Positions 19,350 to 29,200 of a stretch of 35,767 nt of DNA are shown here, one piece after another. A program made the translations under genes and the position numbers. Origin of the DNA: Methanobacteriota archaeon (GTDB lineage: Archaea; Thermoplasmatota; Poseidoniia; Poseidoniales; Poseidoniaceae); assembly GCA_002722135.1 (NCBI GenBank), contig PBKJ01000009.1, positions 124,139-159,905 on the forward strand, read 5' to 3'. The notes under the pieces are model-generated. The model was given only the letters and a program-made list of their open reading frames with translations. It was not told the DNA's origin and made no database searches. Numbering within the stretch: position 1 is the first letter of the stretch; each line of letters begins with the position of its first letter.

Positions 19350-22300
19350 TCAAAGGTGAACCAAGTCCTTCTCGGCGAGGTGCCCTCCACCGCCGCGACG
19401 GCGCAGAAGGAGGACCAAGCCAAGCAACACAAACACCGTCAAGGCGATCAAGCCAACTGAAGACGGTCCGTCGTCCTGTGAGGCGCCTTCCATGGTGTCT
19501 GGAATTCCGTCGCCGTCGTCGTCTTGGTCCGCCACCAGCCACGTGGTTTGCCCGGGTGGGCAGTCAACGTCGTCGGGTTGCCCGTCTTCATCGGTGTCCA
19601 CCGTCGCACAAGCGTCCATCGGGAAGGCATCACGGGTGTCGCGAATCCCGTCCCCATCATCATCGAGGTCGTAGACGTCCGGGCCGCACGGGGTGGCCGT
19701 TTGTTCGTCGTACCACGTCAATTCACTGCATGAGGCGGTCCAGTCGCCGTCGGTGTCAAGGGGCGTCACTTCAACATCCAACAGCACCGTGGTGCTCGCA
19801 CCGTAGGCATCGGTGACCACGACCTCAATCAGGTAGAGGTCGGCCGGCAAATCGGTGATGTTCCACGCCAGCGCATCGGTGGAACGCATCATGATCACGC
19901 CCGTGTCGTCGCGCACCGTCCAGTCGTAGGAAAGGTCGGATGCGGCCTCGTGATCGTCTTCGACGCTCAACTGAGCCTCAATGGGTGTGCTTTCCATCAC
20001 CCTCGCGCCGCTGATGGGGCGCTCGAAGCTCACCGAGGGCGCTTGGTTGCCCAACACGCTCAGGGTGACGGGGCCTGCCCCAAGCGTCACCGTGGCCTCG
20101 ACCGGTGGCGAGCCCAGCACGTTCAGGAGAACCGAGGCTTCGTCGGTGGTCAAGGCCTCGCTTGCGTCGACCACGCCCACCAGCAAGGTGAGGTCAACGG
20201 CTGCGCCCTGGCCTTGGACGGCGTGCGCCACATCGTCAGGCAAGGAGGGCGTGGCGGTCCAGGTCCCGACCGAAGGTATGCCATCACGCTCTGCGACCAA
20301 ACGCTGGGTGATCCAGCGCTCCAGAACACCGTCGCCGAGCACGGTCGTTTGACCGAGATCGAAAGAGCCACCCACCGCCTTCACGGTGGTATCGGCGAGT
20401 TGGACGCTGCCCGTGAGCACCGCATCGTGGAGGTCCATAGGATGGCCGTCGGCGGCCACCGCAACGTCCGCCTGAACCGTAGCCCCATGCACACGCAACG
20501 GTGCAGGATCCTCGTTGCTGTCGGCATGGGCGTCGAGCCCGAGGGCATACCCGCTGATGGTCAGCCCATGCACCTCGAGTGGTGTCGAACGGCCGTGATG
20601 GGCGATGAAGGCCGTGCCCGTGCCAGGTCCATCGAACACCAAGTTTTGGAGCAGGCCTGCGGAATCGTCCACGTCAAGGCCTGGAGCGCCGCTGATGTGG
20701 ACGTCCTCGAGGCTGAGCGCGCGGTTGGGTCCACCGGTCAAGGCTGCCGTGCCCTGTCCGGCGACCAAGATCAAATCCACGAGACGAAGGTCTTCGTCGA
20801 TGTCTTCCAGGTGCATGGAGGCACCAGGGCCGTCATGGGCGCCGGCGTCGACGCTTTCGACCGAGCCTCGGACGCCTGAGAGATGCATGCCAGATTCCGA
20901 GCCGGCGCCGACGGTGAGGTTGGTGGCGGTCACGTCAAGGTCGCGCCACCATGCCGCTTCGTCGCCACAGCCGTCGAACAAGAGGCCGTTGACCGTGAGG
21001 TCGATGTTCGGGCCTTGAGCGCGCATGCATGCGCCCCCTGCATCTCGGAGGGTCACGTCAACGAGGTTCAGCGAACCTTGAGCGCTGGGAAGGACCTCGA
21101 TGAGGGCATCTGCACCGGAGGACCGGGCGAGCGTGGTTGAAGTCATCTGCACCTCACCCGGACCGTGGTGTCGGAAGGCGGGGCTTGCTTCGAGCAACCG
21201 AGCACCCCGCAAGGCCACCTCCGTTTCCACATCACCGTCGACAAGAATCCCAGCCCAACGGGCACCTGCTCCGGGGCCTTGCAGCGTGGCGGAGGCAACG
21301 TCAAGGCTGCCCTTGACGTCAATGACCACGCCGTCTGCGATGCGTAGCAACACGCCATCGCGCAGGGTGAGGGTGCCGTCCGAAGCCACCGTCAGGTCAC
21401 CGTCGAGGTGATACGGGCTCCACTGGGCTTCGAGGATCGTCCATCCGGAGAGTGTTCCGCTGTCTAAGCTCGAGGACATGAACCGGTGGTTGAGCGGCCC
21501 GCTGGTGTCCCACGCCACCGAATCACTCCGACCGTTTCGATCCATACGAACCATGACCACGCCGGTTTCCGTCGTGCCCGTTTCGTCCACGAGCAGAGCC
21601 GTCGTGGCCCCTTCAACGCGGCCGCTGGCGTCCGTGATGCTGAGGTCGCCGGCCACGAGGATGCTGACGCCAGCCACGGGTTGACCCACATCGAGCACCT
21701 CCACGGTCATGCGGGATTTGAGCTCCAAGCGGGCCGAGGTCATGGCCGTGACCGAGCCGTTGACCGCACCGTCAAGCAAGGTCACCTCGCAACCGGGCGT
21801 CAGGGTCACAGGCCCGAGCAATTCCACACCGGTGGACGTGGTGCCCGAGGTGCAGGACCACGACATGGGGCCGTCGATGAGCAGGGCTCCGTCCTCACCA
21901 CGGAGGTCGGCCGAACCCAACGCACTGATTTGGTCGGCGATGAGGCGTCCATCGTGGCCCAAGAGCACAGCGCCGGTTTCGATGTCCGCCGAGTACCCGG
22001 CAGCGAGCTCAAGCGTGGTCCCGTCGAGCGTGAGGCTCGCGCCCTGACGCACGGTCAGATCGCCGTCGAGAAGATGCGCTGATCCGTCCGGCCTCGCGCC
22101 CAACACGGCATCCACGCCGCTGGGCAGGACCCAATCGCCGTTGGGGAGCACCGGCACCTGGATGCGTTGACCGCTCTGGCCGCCGTACAGCTCATCGCTT
22201 ACGCCCGCGCCGCCGGCCAACGCCACCACGTCCGAGCCTCCACTGAGCAGGGGAAGCGTGGCTGCGCCGTTGACGTCTGACGTCAGATGGAATCCGTGCA

Positions 22301-24029
22301 CGCTGATGTCGGCCTCGATTGGGTTGCCGTCGAGATCGGTGAAGGTGACCGGCGTTTCGATGAAGCGGTCGTGGGTGGAGGTTTGCACCCGGGTGCTTGG
22401 GCTGCCGCCCCACAGGAAGTCTCCGCCTCCCAAAGCATCCGAGGATCCCGTGCCGCCGCTGGCGTCAAAGGTGCGAACGGTGGCCGTAGAAGCGTCATCG
22501 AGGCTCAGCCCGAGTTGATGCCGATCCGCCAACCAATCCATGGCATGAAGGGACGAACCTTCAGCCTCGACGCCGGTCGTGCTGAGGCGGGTGTCGAGGT
22601 TGTCGACGTTCAGGGTGCTGTGATCCAGCACCACACCGGCGTTGCGGCCGTCGAGGCTGGACAGCATGGTCGAAGCAAGGTGCGTGGTGTCGAGGTGAAC
22701 GCCGGTGGACAGGTTCGTTGCACTCAGCGCGTTTGCATGCATGGTCGCGTAACGGGCCACGAGACCTTGGCTGGAGAGGTCAAAGGCGCTGTATCTGCGC
22801 TCAAGCACCACGTCACCCCAGACGTGATCACCGGCCATGAGGTCGACAGCAGGGCCTTCACCTTGGCCGAGGTCAACATGCATGTCCTGAATCGACGTGT
22901 CCAGGTCGCGGAACAGCACGCCCCCCTCGCCGAGGACGGTCATCGTGTCTGCATCGAAGGTGCCCGTTCCCGTGGCTTCGAGGACGGGGCGTGTCGTGTT
23001 GACGGCATGCAAGAGCACCTCGGTGAAGCCGGTGGTTCCTGATCCAGACACGTGCACAGTGGCGTTGTCCAGAGCAAGGCTTGCCGTGGAAAGATGGCAG
23101 GTGCCGCTGCACGGCAGATCGATGGCCTTCGTTGACGCCCCCCCGTCGCTGATGGACGCCGTGACGTTGCTGAGGCTCAATCCAGCCACGCTCCGCCCCT
23201 GCAGGAGCGTGCCGGTGGTGCCGACGTCGAGCACGTCGACGGTCAAGGAGGTGGCATCGCTGGCGTCCACGGCCAACCCCGAGTCACGCACGGTCACGTC
23301 GTGGGCATCCAAGGTCGCTCCTGCCGAAGCACCGAGAGCAATCTTGTTTGATTCGGCCGTCAATCCGTAGATGGAGGCCGTTCCGCTGACGGCCTTGACG
23401 CCTTGCAGGGCGTCCTCCACCTCGAGGTTCGCGGCGTAGGTGGCCCCCTCAGATTGGAGGCCGATGGACACGTTGTGCAGACGAGCCTGGTTGAGCAGGT
23501 CGAGGGTTCCCTTGTTGCGGACGGCAAACACGTCGGCTTGCTCGACGTGAAGCGTGTCCACCTCGGCCGTGGCCGTTCCGGTGACGTCCAAGCCGATGTA
23601 GCAGTTCTGGAGGGTCAGGTCGTTGGCCTCAAGGGTCCCTTCGAGGTGAAGGCAGGTCTCAGCACGTTCGATGACGGTCCCATTGAGGAAGGCACTCGAA
23701 CTGCTGTCGACGACCAGGCCCGGCCAAAGACCTGATCCATGCGAACCCTGAGAGGTCACTGGAGCGGTGGAGGTCAAACGTGCATCCTCGGCGATCACCG
23801 CGCCACCGTTGACGACGTGGATGGCATAGGTGTCCGCATCCACCACGGTGCCCGCTTCGAGGGTCAGCACGGCAGGGCCCTCGACGGTCAGGTTCCCCGT
23901 AAGGGTCACGTCGCCGCTCCACGTGGTGTTGGTCACGATGGATGCATCCGAAGCACCTGCCGTGGGCAGGGCAGGAGCCCATGCGGCAAGGATGAGGAGC
24001 AACAGCAGAGCGGTGGCTCGACGACGCAT
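19350..24029 (-). CDS. Giant secreted protein: parallel beta-helix-like repeats, C-terminal calcium-type (TSP3-like) repeats and TM anchor
   Basis: Signal MRRRATALLLLLILAAWAPALPTAGASD; repeated right-handed-helix-like rungs (GNLTVEGPAVLTLEAGTVVDADTYAIHVVNGGAVIAEDARLTS...); YDLDDDGDGIRDTRDAFPMDACATVDTDEDGQPDDVDCPPG, DQDDDGDGIPD; TM VGLIALTVFVLLGLVLLLRRR. The ORF is open to 24053; start 24029 preferred because of TATA spacing. Confidence 0.85.
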   Translation of the reverse strand: MRRRATALLLLLILAAWAPALPTAGASDASIVTNTTWSGDVTLTGNLTVEGPAVLTLEAGTVVDADTYAIHVVNGGAVIAEDARLTSTAPVTSQGSHGSGLWPGLVVDSSSSAFLNGTVIERAETCLHLEGTLEANDLTLQNCYIGLDVTGTATAEVDTLHVEQADVFAVRNKGTLDLLNQARLHNVSIGLQSEGATYAANLEVEDALQGVKAVSGTASIYGLTAESNKIALGASAGATLDAHDVTVRDSGLAVDASDATSLTVDVLDVGTTGTLLQGRSVAGLSLSNVTASISDGGASTKAIDLPCSGTCHLSTASLALDNATVHVSGSGTTGFTEVLLHAVNTTRPVLEATGTGTFDADTMTVLGEGGVLFRDLDTSIQDMHVDLGQGEGPAVDLMAGDHVWGDVVLERRYSAFDLSSQGLVARYATMHANALSATNLSTGVHLDTTHLASTMLSSLDGRNAGVVLDHSTLNVDNLDTRLSTTGVEAEGSSLHAMDWLADRHQLGLSLDDASTATVRTFDASGGTGSSDALGGGDFLWGGSPSTRVQTSTHDRFIETPVTFTDLDGNPIEADISVHGFHLTSDVNGAATLPLLSGGSDVVALAGGAGVSDELYGGQSGQRIQVPVLPNGDWVLPSGVDAVLGARPDGSAHLLDGDLTVRQGASLTLDGTTLELAAGYSADIETGAVLLGHDGRLIADQISALGSADLRGEDGALLIDGPMSWSCTSGTTSTGVELLGPVTLTPGCEVTLLDGAVNGSVTAMTSARLELKSRMTVEVLDVGQPVAGVSILVAGDLSITDASGRVEGATTALLVDETGTTETGVVMVRMDRNGRSDSVAWDTSGPLNHRFMSSSLDSGTLSGWTILEAQWSPYHLDGDLTVASDGTLTLRDGVLLRIADGVVIDVKGSLDVASATLQGPGAGARWAGILVDGDVETEVALRGARLLEASPAFRHHGPGEVQMTSTTLARSSGADALIEVLPSAQGSLNLVDVTLRDAGGACMRAQGPNIDLTVNGLLFDGCGDEAAWWRDLDVTATNLTVGAGSESGMHLSGVRGSVESVDAGAHDGPGASMHLEDIDEDLRLVDLILVAGQGTAALTGGPNRALSLEDVHISGAPGLDVDDSAGLLQNLVFDGPGTGTAFIAHHGRSTPLEVHGLTISGYALGLDAHADSNEDPAPLRVHGATVQADVAVAADGHPMDLHDAVLTGSVQLADTTVKAVGGSFDLGQTTVLGDGVLERWITQRLVAERDGIPSVGTWTATPSLPDDVAHAVQGQGAAVDLTLLVGVVDASEALTTDEASVLLNVLGSPPVEATVTLGAGPVTLSVLGNQAPSVSFERPISGARVMESTPIEAQLSVEDDHEAASDLSYDWTVRDDTGVIMMRSTDALAWNITDLPADLYLIEVVVTDAYGASTTVLLDVEVTPLDTDGDWTASCSELTWYDEQTATPCGPDVYDLDDDGDGIRDTRDAFPMDACATVDTDEDGQPDDVDCPPGQTTWLVADQDDDGDGIPDTMEGASQDDGPSSVGLIALTVFVLLGLVLLLRRRGGGGHLAEKDLVHL

Positions 24030-24051
24030 GCCTTCTGCTGGTCGCTGACGC

Positions 24052-24059
24052 ATATCAAG
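24052..24059 (-). promoter_or_regulatory. Putative TATA-like element for the 19350-24029 gene
   Basis: CTTGATAT on the minus strand, centred about 26 nt from ATG 24029. Confidence 0.4.
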
Positions 24060-24081
24060 TCAACATGTCGCTGAGCAGGAG

Positions 24082-24156
24082 TGGGCCCGTCCGGATTTGA
24101 ACCGGAGTCTGACGGCCCCCAGCCGCCAAGTATAGGCCAAGCTAACCCACGGGCCC
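24082..24156 (-). tRNA. tRNA-Pro(GGG)
   Basis: Acceptor GGGCCCG/CGGGCCC; anticodon stem GGCGG/CCGTC with loop CTGGGGG; T arm TCCGG-TTCAAAT-CCGGA; discriminator A; no genomic CCA. Confidence 0.92.
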
Positions 24157-24168
24157 CTGTGTTCCTGC

Positions 24169-24375
24169 TCACCGATGTCGTGCAGCACTGTACGTGGCAA
24201 CGTCCTCGAGGAGATCGATGTGACCGATGTACATGCGGCGGCAGCAGTAGCGCTCCAGCCCGACTTCATCGAGCGCTTGCGCGGGCTCCATGCCACCGTC
24301 GACCTTCGCGTTGTATTCTTCCCAGACGTGAGCCACGATGGACCCACAGCTGAAGCAACGAACTGGAATGATCAT
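24169..24375 (-). CDS. rpoN: DNA-directed RNA polymerase subunit N
   Basis: MIIPVRCFSCGSIVAHVWEEY...ALDEVGLERYCCRRMYIGHIDLLEDV; classic CxxC...CC zinc-binding RpoN. Confidence 0.97.
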   Translation of the reverse strand: MIIPVRCFSCGSIVAHVWEEYNAKVDGGMEPAQALDEVGLERYCCRRMYIGHIDLLEDVATYSAARHR

Positions 24376-24386
24376 CTCAACTCACC

Positions 24387-24821
24387 TCAACGGTACGACT
24401 TCTGCTTCTTGCGGCGGGCGCCACGACCGAGTTGGTGCTTGGGCTCCTTTCGGCGTGGATCGTTGACCAGCAACGAGCGGTCGAAACGCAGGAATTCGTC
24501 ACGCAATTCCGTGTCTTGTCCCTCTGCTCCACCGTTGTAGAGCACAAGGCCGCGCGCAATGGCGGTGCGGATGGCGTCGGATTGGCCCATGATGCCACCA
24601 CCGTGGGTGACCACGTTGATGTCCACCTTGCTCAGGCGGTTCATCGCGTCAGCGATGATCAACGGCTCCATGGCCTTGCGGCGGGAGAGCGCGGGCTGCA
24701 GGATCTCAATGGGGGAGCTGTTCACACGAACGCGGCCCTTGCCAGGCTTGACCGTGGCACGGGCGATCGCGGTCTTGCGCTTCCCGGAGGATTCGACGGA
24801 CTTCTTCTTCTTCGCCATCAC
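24387..24821 (-). CDS. rps9: 30S ribosomal protein uS9
   Basis: GKRKTAIARATVKPGKGRVRVNSSPIEIL...GGGIMGQSDAIRTAIARGLV...RFDRSLLVNDPRRKEPKHQLGRGARRKKQKSYR. Confidence 0.97.
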   Translation of the reverse strand: MMAKKKKSVESSGKRKTAIARATVKPGKGRVRVNSSPIEILQPALSRRKAMEPLIIADAMNRLSKVDINVVTHGGGIMGQSDAIRTAIARGLVLYNGGAEGQDTELRDEFLRFDRSLLVNDPRRKEPKHQLGRGARRKKQKSYR

Positions 24822-25303
24822 TGTTCACCTCCCCAGCGGTGCGCGGGGGCACCGAGGCCGGCGCTGATGTCCCCGAGGCTCATGTAGCGGTCGGGGAGCG
24901 GGCGCTCAAACGCGGAGCGGTCGCCGGCGGCGTGGCCGTCGGGCAGGTCGCCGTCCAAGTGGGACGGGCAGCCAATCTCCACACGCAGGTTGCGGAGGGC
25001 ACGGCGGCCGCTGGACTTCTTCTGGTACGGCAGCATGCCGCGCACGGTCCGCTTGAGGATCATGTCGGGCATGCGTGGGAAGTACGGACCCTTGCGGGCG
25101 TGGTTCAGTTCGTACTTGGCGTGGTAGTTCGCCATGATGGAAACTGGACTACCGGTGACGATGGCCTTCTCAGCGTTGACGATGACGACCTTGTCCTCAC
25201 GACCGTCGCGGGACGCCTTCTGAAGCAGGTCAGCCACAGCGCTGGCCAAGCGGCCGAGGATGGCTCCGTCGGCGTCGTAGACGTAGGTGGTGGCCTCAGG
25301 CAA
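24818..25303 (-). CDS. rpl13: 50S ribosomal protein uL13
   Basis: YVYDADGAILGRLASAVADLL...VVIVNAEKAIVTG...HARKGPYFPRMPDMILKRTVRGMLPYQKKSSGRRALRNLRV; TTG start in the track. Confidence 0.95.
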   Translation of the reverse strand: MPEATTYVYDADGAILGRLASAVADLLQKASRDGREDKVVIVNAEKAIVTGSPVSIMANYHAKYELNHARKGPYFPRMPDMILKRTVRGMLPYQKKSSGRRALRNLRVEIGCPSHLDGDLPDGHAAGDRSAFERPLPDRYMSLGDISAGLGAPAHRWGGEQ

Positions 25304-25661
25304 GGATAACCACCCCTGATCCCTTTGGGTTCTCGTCCATCAGCTCTCGGAGGCTCATCACGCGGCCTCCGGCGGCTTCGACCTTGGCACGTGCGCCCGC
25401 GCTGACACTGTAGGCGACGATGGTGGGTGCGCCGGCGACGTCGCCAGAGCCGAGCAACTTGCCCGGCACCACGACGGTCGCTCCCTCAGGAGCGTACCGG
25501 CTCACTCGGCTCAGGTTGGGCTGTGCCCAGTTGGAACGGCTCTTGGAGAGCCGCAGAGCCACATCTCGCCAAAGTGCAGCGCCGGTGTCACGTGACTTGG
25601 CCTTGAGCTGGTCGATCAAATCGACCAGGTCGGCGTTTGTCTTGTTCTTCGGCTTGCTCAT
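25296..25661 (-). CDS. rpl18e: 50S ribosomal protein eL18
   Basis: MSKPKNKTNADLVDLIDQLKAKSRDTGAALWRDVALRLSKSRSNWAQPNLSRVSRYAPEGATVVVPGKLLGSGDV...; internal ATG start 25661, ORF open to 25784. Confidence 0.93.
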   Translation of the reverse strand: MSKPKNKTNADLVDLIDQLKAKSRDTGAALWRDVALRLSKSRSNWAQPNLSRVSRYAPEGATVVVPGKLLGSGDVAGAPTIVAYSVSAGARAKVEAAGGRVMSLRELMDENPKGSGVVILA

Positions 25662-25755
25662 TTTGACTCCCTCGATGCGTGAAGCAAGGCTGGCGACCGA
25701 CCCTCCCATTATGAAGGCACCGATGCCCCAAAGGGGGCCACAGAGGCGCAGGACC

Positions 25756-26199
25756 TCACTCGAGGAGGACGTCGCCTTTCGCATCGAGGAGTTCGACGGT
25801 CAGACCCGCCGCACGGCTCTGAACCACGATTTCGTGGTGCAGCGTGTCCGAGAAGTCGTCCAAGGCGCCAAGCGCCGTGATGCCAGCCACGTCGGTCAGC
25901 TGGTCAATGAGGTGGTTGAGCACGCACGAGACGCCGTAGGCTTGCCCTGCACGGAAAGCGTGATCCACGCCCCCAATTTCGGGGTCTTCGGCTTTCATCC
26001 GGAGCATGACCTGCTGCGAGTAGGCCACCAGCGCACCGTAAAGCGCCTCGATGATCTGGGCGGCCTCGATGTCGTCCAGAAGCATCTGGGCGTGCGCCAG
26101 ACCAGCACGTACGGCACGGCCGTAGGTGGCATGGGCTCCAATGAGGTCGGTGGTTTCTTGCTGCATGGCTTGGTCAATCAAGACCTTCCAATCGTCCAT
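25756..26199 (-). CDS. Conserved-looking all-helical protein, function unknown
   Basis: Start at MDDWKVLIDQAM; ATYGRAVRAGLAHAQMLLDDIEAAQIIEALYGALVAYSQQVMLRM...DHAFRAGQAYGVSCVLNHLIDQL; lies between the giant gene and the ribosomal operon. Confidence 0.7.
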   Translation of the reverse strand: MDDWKVLIDQAMQQETTDLIGAHATYGRAVRAGLAHAQMLLDDIEAAQIIEALYGALVAYSQQVMLRMKAEDPEIGGVDHAFRAGQAYGVSCVLNHLIDQLTDVAGITALGALDDFSDTLHHEIVVQSRAAGLTVELLDAKGDVLLE

Positions 26200-26263
26200 G
26201 CTGACGCTCTGGCGCCCAACCCCTTCAACGTTCGGCCGTCCGAGGACGGCGTCGGTTAGGGAA

Positions 26264-29200
26264 TCAGATGCTGAAGCCGCTGTCGTCCTGACCGTCGTCT
26301 TGGCCGGCTTGACGAACCGAACCGTCGGCCGCCACGAACTCGCCAGCCTTCGTCTGCTTGTCGTACAGGTTGACGACTTCCTTGCGGACGCTGGTCTCGA
26401 CCGCTTCCTCGCCCAAGGCACGGGTCAGCGAACCCTGGATGGCGCCCAAGGTGCCGAGTGCGCGATCGCGGTGGCTTGCGTCGATGGTGTGGTCGGAGTA
26501 ACGGGCTTCTTCGAAGATCGTCAAGAAGTCGTCCAACTGGTCGCTTGGGACCATGCTGAACGCCGCGCGAACCGCAGTTTCGAACTCACGCGTGGTCTCG
26601 AAGACCTTCTTCATGAAGCCGTACTTGCGGAAGTGCTTGACGAGGCTCTTGTAGCCTTCAAAGATGGCCGCAATGTACTCGTTCGATGTCTCAAGCTGCC
26701 ACGCCATCGTGGAGATGAGGCCGCGCAACTGGTCGACCTGTCGGCGGGAGCGCGAGCGCTCGTAGATCAGCGCACCTGCGATGAGCAGGGCCACGAGGAT
26801 CACCGAGAGGCTCAACAGCACCGAGGTGGAGAAGAAGCCGTCACTGGCGGTTTCCACGGCTTCGAGGTAGGTCACCTCGTGCGTGATGTTGTCCGTGGAC
26901 TCGGCAAAGTAGACGCCGCCGGCGTAGTAGGCGATGATGCGCCAGTTGCCGTCACATGGTTCGCCGGCACACGTCTTGCCGGTGTAGGCCCACGTGAACT
27001 CAGCACGGCCTTGCTCGTTGGTGATCGAGCGGTTGCGGCCTTCCGTGACCCAGCCGTTCTCTTCGGTGGACCAGTACTGGCGAGCGAAGGTGATCTCCTC
27101 GTTCTCCACGGCGACGTTGATGCGGTCGCGGAGCAGGGCCACCTGTCCGTAGACTTCGTCGCCTTCGTCGACGCCGTTGTCACCCACCTTGCTCCAGGAT
27201 TCCAACACCTGCAGGTCGATGCGCGAGCGCACCAACACGGTCAGGTCCATGGAGGAGCCGTTCAACACGTTGGAGATGTCCTTGTCACAGCCGCCGGGCA
27301 CGTTTCGGTCCGGTTCAAAGGCCACGCGCAAGGTTCGGAACCCTTCGAGCTTGCCGCCCGTGGTTTCCACGCCCTTGAGCGAGGGGTTCTGGTCGGGATC
27401 GCCGCTGAACCATTCGATGGTGCCGTCCAAATCGCTGGTCCTGATGGTGGAGATCGGCCGGACGTTCTCCTCGGGATCGAGGTAGATGTTCAGGCACTTT
27501 CCGCCCACGGTTGCGCCGTTGGCCTGCAAGAGGCGGGCGTCCACGTGGAAGGACTCCTTCAGGTAGAGGACCGGGTAGGTGGAGCCGTTCTGCAGCGTGT
27601 AGGATTCCACGCTTGAGCGGAACGGACCGACTTCGGTGATGGCCAGCGTCGAGTTGCTGAACACGGCAAACTCGGTCTGCACGGTCTTGTTCTCGTAGCG
27701 GTAGGCGTCGTTGTTGTCGAAGGACGAGTAGGTCACCGTCACCTTCGCCTTGCCGGCCAAAACGCCGGTCAGCGGGCAGGTGATGGCGAACTTGCCGTCC
27801 GAGTTGGTCACGTCGTTCAGGCAGGCCACAGGCCCGGACTGCCCGTTGACCATCTCGTAGTTGACACGGACCAAGCGGTTGGTGATGGGCGTGCCCAACT
27901 CGTCTTCGAGGGTCCCGGTCACGACCATTGGCTTGGACACCGTCTCGCCCGTCAGCGGGTCGATCTCGCTGGTGTAGACGATTTGGTCGTCAACGTCGAG
28001 GCTGGTGCGCCCAATCAGCGCAAAGCCGTTCGCGTTGTGGGTCATGACCACGCGGAAGTGATCGTTTCCGGGGACGCTGGTGCAGGTGTCCCACACGCCC
28101 TGGATGCCGAGGGTGGTCACGTCAAGCGGCGCGCAGCCCTCGTTGGGCAGGTTCTCCTCGAAGCGCAGGATGACGTCCACGGGTCCGAATCCGTCCGGCA
28201 GGAAGGATTCGGGGTCCTCACGCAGGAGGGCGGGGTCCAGCGGCGTGATGTCGGCGCGCAGGCAACCGACGCTCTCTTCACGGCTGAGGCCGTCCTTGTC
28301 GACGTCGCGGTCGGCAAAACCGTCTCCGTTGGCGTCATAGAAGCACAGGTGAGAGCCGTCTGGCTGTGGTTCCGGCAGCGAGATCAGACCGGCACTTGGC
28401 GCCAGGGTGGCGATGTGCTGCCGGTGCTGAATGCCTTCGAAGTCGGTGCCTTCGAAGATGACGTCCACAAGGCCACCCGACGGTGGATTCGCGCCGTCCA
28501 AAGCCGCACCGATGGCGTCCCTGTCTCGCGTTTTTCCGTCGTCCTTGACCTGAGCGGTGAAGTCCCATCGATCGCCCGATTGCCGATAAGCGGGGTCGCT
28601 GTCGACCACGGCCATGTAGGTCCTCGAAACAATCCAAACGTCTTGGACGACGGTGCTGCCCTTGAGCAAGGGATCGCCGCCAAAGGCGAAGGTCAGCGTA
28701 AACTGACCAAGCGGATCGTTGGCGCTGACGTTGAAGGGCACGTCGAACAGGCCGTTGGCGTCGGTGAAGTTCACACCTGTTCGGCCGTCGCCGGACCACG
28801 TCCAGTTCACCGGCATATCGGGGACGGGCCTGAGGGCGTTGTCCACGAGCTTGGCCTGGATGGTGGTCGAGGAGTTGCGGTAGAGGCGCGGCACAGAGGT
28901 CGTCAGGAAGTCGGTGGTACCGACGACGGTGACGTTGATGTACGCGCCCGTCTGGGCCAAAGTGGTCGAATTACCGGTGTAGTAGTACGCCGAGTTCGTG
29001 AAGTCCACGCGCATGCCGTAGGTGCCGGAGCTGTACTGACTGAACCACGTCCAGTTGTACGTGTAACGGGCCTCGCCATCGCTGATGGTCGGCCGGCCTG
29101 CGAAGGCCGTCTCCTGAGCGCCGAGGAACTGTCCGTTGTTGTCAATATCGACCTGCAGGGCCACGGGGCCAGCGTCCCATGGGACGTTGGTTCGGTTCGA

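Noticed and set aside
26126-27616. 496-aa +-strand ORF
   Set aside because: Antisense to the C-terminal region of the giant protein and the helical gene; no recognisable motifs.
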